Positions 32,174 through 43,286 of a stretch of 64,000 bases of DNA are shown one piece after another. A program made the translations under genes and the position numbers. The notes beneath the pieces were generated by a model. That model saw only the letters and a list, made by a program, of their open reading frames with translations, did no database searches and was not told the origin of the DNA. Positions within the stretch are counted from its first letter, which is position 1. The number at the start of each line of letters is the position of its first letter. The DNA is from Saussurea involucrata (Eukaryota; Streptophyta; Magnoliopsida; Asterales; Asteraceae), in NCBI GenBank assembly GCA_033807775.1, contig CM066321.1, positions 251,274,422 through 251,338,421 on the forward strand, in the 5' to 3' direction.

Positions 32174-33127
32174 TGTTGATCCAAACCCTCAGTGATTTGA
32201 TAATGACCCTTTAAGAAACACTTAGTGAAAATTATAAGTAGACAATATGTATTAGAGTTTCACTATCGCTGATAAGTACTATGACTCTACAGTATCGCTA
32301 ATAGGAACTCTCGCTCTTTAAGTTTAAATATTCAGCGAACACTGTTCACTATAAAGCTCTGAGCCTGTTCAGTGCTTTTGGTAATCGCTGATAGTTTAGT
32401 TGTTTACTTATGATCCCTGAAGACAAGTTTCACGTCAACAAAGGTTCTACGCTGAAATCGAAGATCAAGCCCAAGAACCAGCGACAAGTCTACTAATGAA
32501 CTGATGTGGATATCAGCGAAGTCACAGAATTGTCCACTCAACGTGAAGTATCAAGTAGAAGACTTCAGCAATCGTTGAGCTTTATCATTCGCTGATAAGG
32601 AACTGTTCAACGAAAGCTGATCATGAAGTCTTCCTCTACAAGTTACTTTTGTCTTACCCCCTTGCACGTCTCCGTACGAAATGTCAGAACGGACATCCCT
32701 TCTGTCCAGAATCGTACAACCAACTCTGATTCTACACTGTACACCATGCGGCTACTAAGCTTGTCTACAAAGGTCAAAACATGCAACCACTCAGCTGCTG
32801 CCACGTGTAAAGTAATACTGCCATGCATTAAATGCATGCAGTATATAAGAAGAACCCTACTTCAGAAATGAAGTGCTCGACCATCTTCTTCTTTCTCTCT
32901 TAGTGTTAGAATATTATTCGTAGTATTCTTATCTCCTTTCTGTCTTAATTCTAGTGCAAGAAACTTAGTGTTCTTAACTTGTTTAGATTAGGCTTAGTCC
33001 TTAATCTTATTCCGCAACAAGTTGTAAATTGTTTGATTATATCAATAAACAATTTAGAAAGTAAAAATATGTGTGTTTGTATTCAACCCCCCCTTCTACA
33101 AACTTGTATAACCCTTCGGGACCAACA
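32174..33127 (+). repeat. 3' LTR of the plus Sirevirus copy
   Basis: 954 bp, starts TGTTGATCCAAACCC and ends CGGGACCAACA. It is preceded by the PPT TAGGGGGAGAT (32163-32173). It contains GCAGTATATAAG (TATA-like) near 32838 and several TCAGCGA/TCGCTGA inverted motifs. The LINE reading frame resumes directly after it. Confidence 0.93.
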
Positions 33128-36100
33128 ACGAATCTGAACGTCTTGGCACTCTCTTTCTTCGGTCTGGTGCTAAAGTGTTCAATGGTTTCATCTCCGAAGC
33201 CGGTCTATCAGATATAAGACGAGGCGGCAGAAAATATACTAGAATCAGTCATGATGGATGTAAGATAAGCAAACTTGATAGAATTTTGGTCTCCAACAGG
33301 TTCTTCGAAGCGTGGCCGATCCCATGTTTGGAAATTCTCCCCAGAAGGTTCTCTGATCACTGTCCTCTTTTCTTCCGAACCGCTGTCCTGGATTTCGGTC
33401 CTCCTCCTTTCAGGTTCTTTAACTCTTGGTTATCAGATTGCAATCTGGACGCTGTGGTAAAGTTATGTTGGGTCACCAGATTTTCTTCCCCGTCGTCTCT
33501 TTCACCCATTGCTCGTCTTTCGGCTGGCCTCAAGCATCTTAAAAATTGCATTAAATCCTGGAGGGTTAAGACTCAGGCAGATAAGAATGCCTCTTTGGCT
33601 TTTTTAAAATCCAAACTTAATTCGTTGGATATCAAAGCTGAAGCCGGTGCCCTATCTGATCTCGACCGATATGACCGGATCTCTACTGAACAAAATATCT
33701 TTGAGTTGGAAAAGGCGAAAATTCAAGATGTAAAGCAAAAAGCAAGATTAAGATGGGCCTTGGAAGGCGACGAGAACACTAAGTATTTTCACGGAATTTT
33801 AAACCGCAATAGAAGGAGAAATTTTATTCATGGTCTCTCTATAAACGGCCAGTGGATTACTGATCCTGTTGAGATCAAAGAAGTTGTGTTTTCGTTTTTC
33901 TCAAACAAGTTTGCCGAACCTATGGACAGGAGACCTTCTTTCATGTGCAACAAGTTCAAATCCTTGTCCTCCTCTCAGGTCAGTCTGCTCGAAGCTAACT
34001 TCTCGGATGACGAAATCAAAGTTGCTACGTGGGATTGTGACGGAGATAGGGCCTCGGCCCCGGACGACATAACTTTTGCTTTTATCAAGAAATTTTGGCC
34101 TGTTTTAGGAGCTGATGTGATCGCCGCTGTCAAGCATTTTGGACATACGACTTCAATTGATCAGGGAAGTAACTCATCCTTTATCTCCTTAATCCCTAAG
34201 ATTCGAGAGTCGCTGACTCTTGGAGACTTCAGACCCATTAGTCTAGTTGGTTGTCTTTATAAAATAATTGCCAAATTACTTTCTAACAGATTAAAACAGG
34301 TTATTGAGTCGGTGGTTGGTCGGGAGCAGACCACTTTCATTAAAGGCAGGAGTATTCTGGATGGTCCGATGATTATAAACGAGATAATCTCTTGGGTAAA
34401 ACGATCCTTTAAGAAACTGCTAATCTTGAAAGTTGATTTTGAAAAGGCTTTCGACACTTTGAATTGGGGTTTTCTTGACTCTGTCATGGAACAAATGAGG
34501 TTTGGACCAAGATGGAGATCTTGGATTCGGGGATGTCTTCAATCCTCTCGTGCTTTGGTTCTAGTGAACGGCTCCCCCTCAAAGGAGTTCCATCTAGAGA
34601 GAGGGATTCGGCAAGGAGACCCTCTTGCCCCATTCCCTTTTATTATAGCTGCAGAGGGACTGAACGTGGCGATGCAGACTGCTAAAGAGAAAGGGATTTT
34701 TACTGGTCTATCCCTCCCTAACCACGACCCTGAGATCTCTCATCTGCAGTACGCGGATGATGTAATTTTTGTTGGAAAATGGTCTCTCCCGAACGCGCTA
34801 AACCTTATCCGCATTCTTCGGTGCTTTTACTTATCCTCGGGTCTTAAGGTAAATCTCTCGAAAACCAACTTAATGGGGGTTGGAGTAGACCCCAACTGAT
34901 CTAGATCGGGTTGCTAGAAATATCAACTGCAAAGTCGGGTCTCTCCCTTTCACTTATCTCGGTCTTCCAGTCGGTGTAGCAATGTCCAGATGCTCTTCTT
35001 GGTCTTCGATTATCAAGAAATTTCAGTCTAAGCTTTCTTGTTGGAAGGCTTCGACTTTATCGGCCGCGGGAAGGATTCTGCTGTGTAAATCTGTTTTAGG
35101 AAGTCTCGGAATTTATTATTTTTCTCTCTACAAAGCCCCCGAAAAAGTCATTAAATCTTTGGAAGGCCTAAGAAGCAACTTCTTCTGGGGAAATTCAGGC
35201 GAGAAGAAAAAGATTTCTTGGATATCTTGGAATGATATTCTGGCCGACAAAAAGATCGGAGGGCTAGGAGTGAACAACTTAAAGGCTCAAAACATTGCTC
35301 TTCTTACAAAATGGTGGTGGAGATTTAAATCGGAAGAAGCTACTTTATGGAGGCATGTGATCATTTCAATCCATGGGCGGTACCGGAACGCTAGCATCAA
35401 CCCTTTAACTTCCAAAAAAACTGGTGTATGGGGGACGATCGCTGCTATTCATAAGATGACATCGGTTGTAGGTATCGATCTGAATTCCCTGTTCACGGCT
35501 AATTCTGTTGCAGGACCTATCAGAACTCAAACAACCTGGAGATGGTCTCTAGAGAAATCTGGCGTTTTTTCGGCAGCCTCCCTTCGGTTTGCTTTTGACG
35601 CTGATCTCCTTTCTAATTCTAGAGGGCAAAAGACTACCTGGAGAAAATCTGTCCCGAGTAAGGTTAACATCATCGCATGGGAGATACAACATAGGAGACT
35701 CCCTACTCGCAGCAATCTACTCAGAAGAGGTGTTTCAATCGATTCGGTGATTTGTCCGATTTGTGGCTCTGCTCCGGAAGATGAAGACCATCTGTTTTTT
35801 TTTCATGCGAGACGGCTCAAACGGCAACCGAGGAAATCCGCATTTGGTGGGGAATTAATCATCCTGCTCATGTTTCTTTGGATTTGTTCCTTAATTGGGG
35901 GAAAGACTTAGGCCTTAACGAAATCAGATTGGAGGCTTTCACTTCGGTTATTTTCACTTTTCTTTGGATGTTGTGGACCTTCAGGAACAACAAAATTTTC
36001 AACAACTCGGCCGATTCTGCTCACATCCTCTTAGTTGGACCAATTGGTGTTGTAATCCCTTCGAGGAATGTTTCTTGTAATCTCTTTGTTTTCTCCCGTC

Positions 36101-36150
36101 TAGCCTATTGCTAGTGGGTTGTTTCTTTATACAATTCAGCCGTTAAAAAA
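33128..36150 (+). pseudogene. L1-type LINE ORF2 (endonuclease C-terminus, RT, zf-RVT), 5'-truncated by the Sirevirus insertion
   Basis: The frame starts at the Sirevirus border with the end of an APE-type endonuclease (KLDRILVS, RRFSDHCPL). Reverse transcriptase follows from about 34070: FRPISLVGCLYKI, VDFEKAFDTLNW, RGIRQGDPLAPF and the catalytic LQYADDVIF. After a frame change near 34890 (TGA at 34897-34899) the thumb/connection region continues (TYLGLPVG, FFWGNS, WWWRFKSE), then the zf-RVT motif (VPSKVNIIAWE, CPICG, EDEDHLFF). An 8-T run near 35795-35803 shifts the frame again before FLWMLWTFRNNKIF. The element ends CAGCCGTTAAAAAA (36137-36150), a short A tail. The upstream part should lie left of the nested elements, outside the window. 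Confidence 0.9.
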
Positions 36151-36408
36151 GTAACTTAATTTAAATTTAACAAATATTTGTGACGGATTTGTAGCGGATT
36201 GGAATTCCGTCACAAATCTGTCACAAACATTTTCGAGAATATATAATTTCTATTTTTTTTAAAACTTGAGTGACGGATTTGTGACGGATTTCCGACAGAT
36301 TAACACTTTTGTTGACTTTTCTTGGTTCTGTCGGAAATCCGTCGGAAAAATTTCCGACGAAAAACCCGTCAAAAACATCCGTCGAAAAAGGTCATTTATT
36401 TAGTAGTG
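36151..36408 (+). mobile_element. CACTA-like transposon terminus (subterminal repeats)
   Basis: Repeated GTGACGGATTTG and TTCCGTCACAAATC / TCCGTCGGAAA motifs in both orientations end in ATTTAGTAGTG, which reads CACTACTAAAT on the other strand, as expected of a CACTA TIR. A 3-bp flank TAA (36409-36411) is compatible with a CACTA target duplication. Only this end is present. The LINE lies directly against its inner side, so the LINE may have inserted into it. Confidence 0.5.
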
Positions 36409-36561
36409 TAAACCTAAATAAACCACAAAACCCAGAGTAAGCTTTCATCTTCAATATTCAATAAATGTTTAGATTTTTACATTTCGAATTAATCCCATAA
36501 ATTCTAACAAATTAAACAAGAAACAAATAAAAATGAACAGGAGAGAAATTAAAACTAATCT

Positions 36562-37302
36562 CTAATTAATCAAATTCACCCCACAATAATAACCTTCACC
36601 CAGTTGATCATTTTCATCTTCGCTAACATACGCCGAGAGGTTAATGTACTTGTCTTGTTCACTTCGATCTCTCCATCTTGCTCTACATATCACACAACTA
36701 GTGGATCTTCTCCTGCTACTCATCTTCCACGCCATCAAACACTCTTCGTGAATCGGATTCTTACACGTGGCACACGCCACCAGTTTACGCTCCCCTCTCC
36801 CCATCTCCTCCAGACAAACCGGACACATTGAACCCTCTTCCGCCAGTACCGGCGGCGTCTTTCCATCTGGGTGGGTGGCAGCACGGTGGAGATACATCTC
36901 GTGGAAGCGTTGTCGAATGGAGACACCGGCGACGGCATCAGAGGAGACAGGAGCAGAGAGGAGGCGCGTGAGTTGGCGGGGGTGGAGGGTGCGGCTCCAT
37001 AGACAAGGGTCGTCTAGGGAGACAGCGAGGACGCGGATGTAAACAAAGTGAATGTGTTTGCATGGGGTGGTGCGGTCCGGGCACGTGCAGGATGGGGCGG
37101 CGGAGAGGGTGACGGTGTACACGTTTCCGGTGGCTCCTAAGATGAAGAAGTCGGAGTTGGAGCGGTGGAGCAGACGGAGGCGGTGTTCAAGTGCACGGAG
37201 GACTCGTTCGGTGAGAGGCTCAGGTGGGTATTGGTTGTAGTCTGCGGGCGGCGGTTGTGGTGGTAAGGTGGATGAGGAGGTGGAGGGAAGAGCAGGGTCC
37301 AT
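36562..37302 (-). CDS. SWIM + RING zinc-finger protein, putative E3 ubiquitin ligase
   Basis: An intact, apparently intronless 246-residue frame. I choose the ATG at 37302-37300 (MDPALPSTSSS) because the 63 upstream in-frame codons read as leader sequence. A proline-rich N-terminus is followed by a SWIM zinc finger (CTCPDRTTPCKHIHF, residues about 78-92) and a RING finger (CPVCLEEMGRGERKL, then CATCKNPIHEECLMAW, then CVICRARW, about 168-222). SWIM-RING proteins are found in E3 ligases such as ZSWIM2 and MEX; plant homologues are often mislabelled MEKK1-like. Predicted role: substrate ubiquitination through the RING with the SWIM as binding module. All metal-ligand residues are present and no break is seen. 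It is the only clearly intact host-type gene in the window. Confidence 0.85.
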   Translation of the reverse strand: MDPALPSTSSSTLPPQPPPADYNQYPPEPLTERVLRALEHRLRLLHRSNSDFFILGATGNVYTVTLSAAPSCTCPDRTTPCKHIHFVYIRVLAVSLDDPCLWSRTLHPRQLTRLLSAPVSSDAVAGVSIRQRFHEMYLHRAATHPDGKTPPVLAEEGSMCPVCLEEMGRGERKLVACATCKNPIHEECLMAWKMSSRRRSTSCVICRARWRDRSEQDKYINLSAYVSEDENDQLGEGYYCGVNLIN

Positions 37303-37464
37303 TTTTTGTTGGGGAAGGAAATGGCAGAGAGGGTTAGTTAATAAATAAATGTAGGTAGGAGATTGAGAGATTCTTAAGGAGACGTGTGGGCGAGGAGAGG
37401 GAATAAGTAAGTTAACGGGATAAGTTACCGGTTCCCTCCTTAAAATGAGTTTGAGGTTGTCCCC

Positions 37465-37491
37465 AAGGCAAGGCAAGGCAAGGCAAGGCAA
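37465..37491. repeat. (AAGGC)n microsatellite
   Basis: Five perfect tandem AAGGC units plus a partial, about 160 bp upstream of the SWIM/RING start codon, so it falls in the likely promoter. Confidence 0.9.
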
Positions 37492-37699
37492 GTCAACTTG
37501 ACTTCAACCAACTTTATGGTTTTCAAATCAAACGGGTTTGGATTGAGTCGAAATAAATATTTTTCAAAGTCAAAAAATAAATTCTTTACCATTTTTTATC
37601 AACTCCCAAAAATATTACCTCCACAAATTCTACAAGTTAGAGAAAATGAAGGTATTTATTTCAACGAATTCACTAAAATTTTATCCACATCGGGATAAA

Positions 37700-38252
37700 G
37701 CATGAAAGAGAATGTGAGGGATAGGCAGGCCCTAGACCCAAGCTCGATTAACTTAACTTTTAATTTCATATTGTAAAAAATTTAGATATTTAGATTTTCC
37801 TTTCTACACTTTGTTTGTTTATAAGGCTTTTTGTTTAGATATTTAGATTTTCCTTTCTACATATTGTAAAAAATTTAGATATCTAGACCCAAGCTCGATT
37901 AACTTAACTTTTAATTTCAAATTTATCAAGCTTCTAAAAAATTGCAATAAAAGACTTAAACACATGACCTTATATATGAAAAAGAAGATACTAAAATATC
38001 TCTATATTTGTTTCTTATATTCAAATCGTGCTACCACTTAAATTTTTTTATAGGCATGTCTTGCAGTTTTCTCCATTTTTTTTATTATTTTCGACAATAA
38101 AAAATATTGATATTAAATGTTTATAACAAAGAAATAATACTTTACTTTAATAAAATAAACAATATTGTAATATCCAAAATGAAACTAATTAATTTTTTTA
38201 AAGATTTTAAGTTTTGATTCTCTATTTCTAATATTTCTACCAATAAAAAACT
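37700..38252. repeat. AT-rich intergenic DNA with a local direct duplication
   Basis: A block CTAGACCCAAGCTCGATTAA with following TCTTAACTTTTAATTTCA-like sequence at about 37732-37770 recurs at about 37883-37920, with TTTAGATATTTAGATTTTCC duplicated between them (37780 and 37834). No gene is seen. Confidence 0.6.
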
Positions 38253-38255
38253 TTA

Positions 38256-39030
38256 GGCATTGTTTGGCGAAAAAAAATCTAGTTTTTTTTGGTGTATATG
38301 TTTGGATGACCATATGCTAGCTTTTTGAAACGCTACATGAAGTAGCGTTTCAATAGCTTTTTGTGAATATTCTAATATTGCCCTTATTATTATTTACTAA
38401 CTATTATTATTAATAAATATTAATTTTTAAATTTAATTATTATTAATTAATAAAAATTAATTAATATTAACTGAAAATTATTAAATTAAATTTTAATTAT
38501 ATATTGATTTTAGTTTTTAATTATTTAAAGTTATTGTTAATCATATAAATTATTTTTATATATTTTATAATATTAATTAATATATTTTAATTACCAACTA
38601 CTATTATCGTTTTATGTATTATTTGATTATTTTTTTTCATATTATATGTAACGGTTATTTAAAATCATAAGTTAATATATGTTTTTTTTTCTAGAACCTG
38701 TTTTAACAAATTAAAAATTTATGGTATATATGTAATAATAAATTTTAAATTCTTTTAATTAACATGTTGTATTGTTTAATTTTTCTTTACTACATTGGTT
38801 GTATTAACTAACATATTATAGTTTTTTTAATTTGTTTTAATTATATAACTAAGTATCGTAATTGATAATTTTTTTGAAGATGTCATTTTGGTCATTTTAC
38901 ATGTTTATAAGCTAGTTTTGCCAAACGTGACTTTTTCATCAGCTAGCTTATCAGCTACCAGCTAGTTTATAGTCAACAGCTAGCTTATCAGCTACCAGCT
39001 AGCTTATCAGCTAGTTTGCCAAACATAGCC
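38256..39030. mobile_element. MITE-like element, PIF/Harbinger (Tourist) type likely
   Basis: Imperfect terminal inverted repeats GGCATTGTTTGGCGAAA and TTTGCCAAACATAGCC are flanked by TTA on both sides (38253-38255, 39031-39033), the usual Harbinger target. 775 bp, very AT-rich and non-coding. Near the left end GAAACGCTAC...GTAGCGTTTC (about 38327-38351) forms a perfect 10-bp-stem hairpin. Near the right end AGCTAGCTTATCAGCTACC repeats three to four times. A hAT-type origin is the alternative because similar TGTTTGGC termini occur there. Confidence 0.6.
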
Positions 39031-39091
39031 TTAATGTTAAATGTTTATGAAAGCCAAAAAAAATATGTGTAAACCCACTTTATAAATTGTA

Positions 39092-39404
39092 GAGTAAATT
39101 GCATTTTTAGTCCTGGGGTTTTTCTATTTTAATCCTTATACTTTTGAAATTGTGATTTTCATCCTATAACTTATAATTCATCACCTTTTTTGTCTTTATG
39201 GTTTAAAATTTATTGCTATTTTCATTTCTTATGGCTTACAATTCATTTCTATTTTAGTCATTCATACTTAAAAGTAGTGTTTTAATCTCAGGGATGAAAA
39301 TAGAAATGAGTTACAAACTATAAGGATGAAAACCGAAATTTCAAAATCACAAGGACGAAATCCAATTGTTAGCAAACTACAGGGACGAAAAACGTAATTT
39401 ACTC
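39092..39404. mobile_element. MITE of Mutator type, foldback
   Basis: Ends GAGTAAATTGCATTTTTAGTCC and GGGACGAAAAACGTAATTTACTC are inverted copies. Flanks TAAATTGTA (39083-39091) and TAATTTGTA (39405-39413) are a 9-bp target duplication with one mismatch, typical of MULEs. The interior repeats the theme in inverted order (TTGAAATTGTGATTTTCATCC against GGATGAAAACCGAAATTTCAA), so the element can fold along most of its 313 bp. It is non-coding. Confidence 0.7.
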
Positions 39405-39890
39405 TAATTTGTAATATAATTAATAATGTAATCTTTAAAATAAAAAATTTGTTGAAGATCAACATAAATTTTTTTAAATATTTAAAGCTTTGATTTTTTA
39501 TTTTGATTTTTGTTTAAAATTTATTGATATAACAAGTTAATATGAACTAGTGTCATACCCATCTGTTGATCGGGAACATGGTATGATTCTAATTGAGATT
39601 CAGGTATAAATCCTCAAGTGTCATTTTATTTTCTAACAATTTTTTTTAAATTCAGTCTATTATTTTCTGCCACTCACGATGTTAATTTCATGTTTTTATA
39701 TAGTATATAAATTCAATCGATATGTTTAAAATTGCTAGATAGCGGAATTCTCAATACGATAATATTTGTTTTTCTTAGATTTAAAAGAACAATGTAGGCA
39801 TTAACATTTTTTTTCTTTTTATGTAACTTGTTTACAAAATAAAATCGAAAATATATGTTAGAATAAACTTAAAAATAAAATCATCTATAA

Positions 39891-40126
39891 GACTATCTCC
39901 AATCCAGCACTAAAAACACTAAAATAAATGTATTTTAATCCAACCCACCACTAAAACAAAAAAATGCAATGTTTTTAGTGTCAATCACAAGTACAAGAAC
40001 CAGTAACAATAAGAGTTCCATCATTTTTAGTCCCGTCATTTGGTTGGTGGATTTCTTTAGTGTTCAAAAGTCCCGTCATTTTTAGTGTTTTTAGTATTGT
40101 TTTTGGTGTTTGAGTTGGAGGTGTCC
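39891..40126. mobile_element. Short MITE-like element with imperfect TIRs
   Basis: GACTATCTCCAATCCAGCAC and GTGTTTGAGTTGGAGGTGTCC are imperfect inverted repeats with TAA on both sides (39888-39890, 40127-40129). The interior holds TTTTTAGTGTTTTTAG repeats. Within it a segment TCACAAGTACAAGAACCAG (about 39983) recurs outside at about 40246. Confidence 0.4.
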
Positions 40127-40129
40127 TAA

Positions 40130-42149
40130 GAAATCCACCAACCAAATAGTGCATTCATTGGAGGGTATATGAGTAGAAAATTTTCTAAAAAGGGACTAAA
40201 ATTTTGAATTTTTATAAAAATTAAACAAAGGTGTGACAGTGTCGATCACAAGTACAAGAACCAGTAACAACAGAGTTTGGAAATTATATTATTGCCACAA
40301 ATAATAGAAAGAAATAAAGACAAATAAGTAATCATCTTCACTCACAATCTACAAGGACTACCAAATTGGCTATGTTTTAATATTTTAATATGGTTTTATA
40401 AAAATAAGTAAAACCAATTTATGTCAAATAACTCTAGTTCCCAGTCTCAAGGCAGTTCAAATTTGTTGACTCATCCCTACTTGATTGAGGGATTGTATCT
40501 CATCACATGAATCCTTCATTAATCACCCATTGTGTTGTTTATATGACCCATGTATAAATGAAAAATGGTTGATACAGTTATTCCAAGAAGGCTAGTCTAG
40601 GGCTCTAAACAAAGCCATAATTGCCAAAAGTTTTTTCAATAGATCAGCAGCTAACAGTGACAAACATTCAACAGAAATGAACTTTATCACATACATATTA
40701 CTAAATCTACAGACTAATTATGATTTGTAATAATAAGTTTATGAGCATTCTTACTTTACATGGTCCAAAATACTTGGTACATTAAGAATTTGAACCATCT
40801 GTAAATATCATTTTACACAAGTGTTTACCGCTAATAGTCAACACTCAAACTTACCTTACTGAGTAAGTAGAAGAATCCATGAAAACGGCATCATATGCAA
40901 CAATTTATCGGGTAAGAGTTGTTACACCCCCTTACCGAGTCGTCAACCTCGCTTACTAGGTAAGATTTTCGTTTCATGCTATGTTTATCCGATGAGGTAA
41001 GCACTTATTAGGTAAACGATCCCTTAGCAAAGCATATATAGACCACCCAGGCAACTACAATAGATATATAGTGCCAAGAAACATAAAAACACAAATCCAA
41101 TTAAGAGGTGAAATGAAACGGTACTAAGGAGGAGCGAAGATATAAACCTCACAGTAATTTTCTTGGACCTTGATGTGGGGAACGTTCTACATCAATGTTG
41201 CCAACATGACCTCATTATTGACATGTAATAACATCACCTTCAAATCTAAGTAACCACATTTCACTCATCAGTTTTGCAGCCTCCTCAAACATGCATGCAT
41301 GACTATTGACTAAGCCAACCATTTTGGGGGTTCGGGTGTTGAATTAATGAGTTAGCAGGAGAAAGTTGAAAATATGACTTTAAAATGGCTCACCTGTGTG
41401 TGCATCCCCACCCACATACATATAAGGTAAAATGACCTTTATGGTCGTAATCAAGGATGGTAACCTCGATGTCAACAACTATCATACTTAATTAATCTTC
41501 CTTGTACTAAAATGGTATACCTGAGATGAGACATACATAAAGCTTGTAAGATACAATGAGCATGATAAAGAATGAGAATTACAAGGACTAAGAATTTTCC
41601 CCTGTAAATGAGGATAGTCACTCTTACCCGGTTAGTGCTTACCGGGTAAAAGACACTTACCAAACACCTTACTCTTACTCTTACGTGATAAGTGAGGTTG
41701 TAACTCGCCTACCCGGATACAGAAATCAAAGAAACGGATTATCGAAGGGTGGCCGGACGTGAGTGAGTGAGACGGGAAATTCGAAGGTTTAATGTTGACC
41801 GTCTTCATCAAAACTTTCTTTATAGGAACTTCAAGTACCAAACTTGACTTTATGGACATCTTTCTTTTGAGAACTTAAGGTACGAAATTGTTCTGCATGA
41901 AATCAATTGCAAATCAATAGGATCAGGAAACAACATTCGGCAAATATAGGACAGCAAAAGCACATTAAAGAGATAGACTCTTACTGGAACTGTTTGCTTC
42001 TTGACTATGGTGCTTGTTCCAATTTTGACATTCAGATAATATCAGTTAGTTGAACACAAATAGATGGATCTTAGCTCAATAAAGTAACGTGCTAGAAGAA
42101 AATATAATATCAATTGAACCAAAAGTAAATAGAACAACAAAAGGCTAAG
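40130..42149. other. Intergenic DNA without a supported gene
   Basis: AT-rich. Two clusters of GGTAAG/CTTACC motifs occur at about 40905-41020 and 41625-41720. A minus-strand frame at 41632-41859 may be remnant coding sequence of the decayed gene to the right, but I recognise no domain. Confidence 0.4.
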
Positions 42150-42716
42150 TTAGAACATAAGAGCCATAATTTTTCAGTTCAAATATGCGAGTGAATACCT
42201 TTGCGCCACGAACATACCTAACTAGAAATCCCTCGAGCAAACTGGTTTCAAGAAGCTCTTTCAACTTGGTTGGAAATCTCTTCAGCACATTTTATTTCCA
42301 TCCTTTTGTCATTGTTACCATTGGATGGAGTGAAAACAGAGCTAACTACATCCCCATCCTTGCCTGCAATTTTGTCATTTAACTTCGACGACTTCAAATC
42401 AGAAGTAATTTGTGTAGACTTTCCTGAGGCATCAATTGGCTCAGATTTTACTTCGCTCATTGGTTCAATAATCGTTCGACCGGGGTCAACAACATCACTT
42501 TTCAATTCCTCCTCATCTGTACCTTTTCTGAACTAACATCGAGTTTCTCCACTATTTCTGTTTTTGTGAATAGGTGAAGGCTCCGGCAACATCTGGGCCT
42601 TCTTGGCTAGCGTCCGACCACATAATCCATAATTTTCCCATTGGGAGCGTTTCAATTCAAACCAGGGCGAATCGAAGATAACACCACGTATTTGTAACCG
42701 TCTGTTCCGTTTGCTA
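42150..42716 (-). pseudogene. Decayed gene with Tify/TPL-binding-like exon (PHD-finger family resemblance)
   Basis: On the minus strand 42285-42195 reads VLKRFPTKLKELLETSLLEG then FLVRYVRGAK, ending at a donor-like AAG|GTATTC. This is the start of the Tify/TPL-binding domain found in plant PHD-finger proteins of the IDM1/ROS4 type. Upstream, 42505-42248 encodes a Lys/Glu/Ser-rich stretch (MSEVKSEPIDASGK) in a different frame. Near 42716-42650 ANGTDGYKYVVLSSIRPGL resembles, from memory, the conserved N-terminus of that family, but its first codon is ATA and a TGA follows. At least one stop and two frame changes indicate a pseudogene. The MULE lies about 190 bp upstream. Confidence 0.55.
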
Positions 42717-42907
42717 TTGTAACTGACAATAATTACACGATTTTAAGAATAGAAATAACAAATCTTTCAGGGGGTATGGATCGTGGGAGGTGGAAAAGAG
42801 AAGAAGGGGGAGAGAAATTAGGGTTTTTTTGGAGAGAATGGGACGGTTATGAGAGGACGTGGAGAAGTGGCCGGAAGGAAGGGAAGGAGGAGTGGGCTGA
42901 TCAAAAT

Positions 42908-43075
42908 GGGAAATTGAAGAAAATAGCCATTCCAACGAACCCGATTGAGAAAATAGCCAAAATCTCTCTCGTATTACGAAAATGGCCATGGGTCCGCACT
43001 CGATTCCAGTGTGGACCGCACTCGTACCCAAAACGACGTCGTTTCCAGCTCCGGACGAATTTTTTTTACAGCCGG
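42908..43075 (+). repeat. Left TIR of the MULE
   Basis: Starts GGGAAATTGAAGAAAATAGCC. Inner part CCGCACTCGATTCCAGTGTG then GACCGCACTCG contains inverted half-sites of AGTGCGG. It is the reverse complement of the right TIR with scattered substitutions. Confidence 0.95.
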
Positions 43076-43286
43076 AAAGAAACCCTAAATCTCATTCGCC
43101 ACCTACATTGTGCCTCTCTTCTTTAAAAACAAGAACAACCCCACCAGCCCCACCCACCTGCGATTTTTTTAAAAAAAAATGGTCCCCTCCTCTTTGTTAT
43201 TTTTAAAAAAATTTGGTCCCCCTTGGCACGTGAAGTCGAGCACGAGAGTGGAATACACACATTTTTTACACACAATGTCGAACGAG

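Larger units (their letters stand above)
8679..33127 (+). mobile_element. Sirevirus-like Ty1/Copia retrotransposon, plus copy, multiply interrupted
   Basis: Order on the plus strand: 159-bp LTR remnant, PBS, gag, pol, promoter-like spacer, env-like ORF, 3' LTR. It is the same family as the minus copy but carries many stops, indels and three insertion sites: the minus copy in its 5' LTR, a solo LTR in pol (12669-15570) and elements A/B in the env-like ORF (19723-30939). It sits inside a LINE endonuclease reading frame, which resumes at 33128. Confidence 0.9.

Noticed and set aside
36767..37240. Plus-strand frames across the SWIM/RING gene
   Set aside because: They are antisense shadows of a GC-rich coding region.
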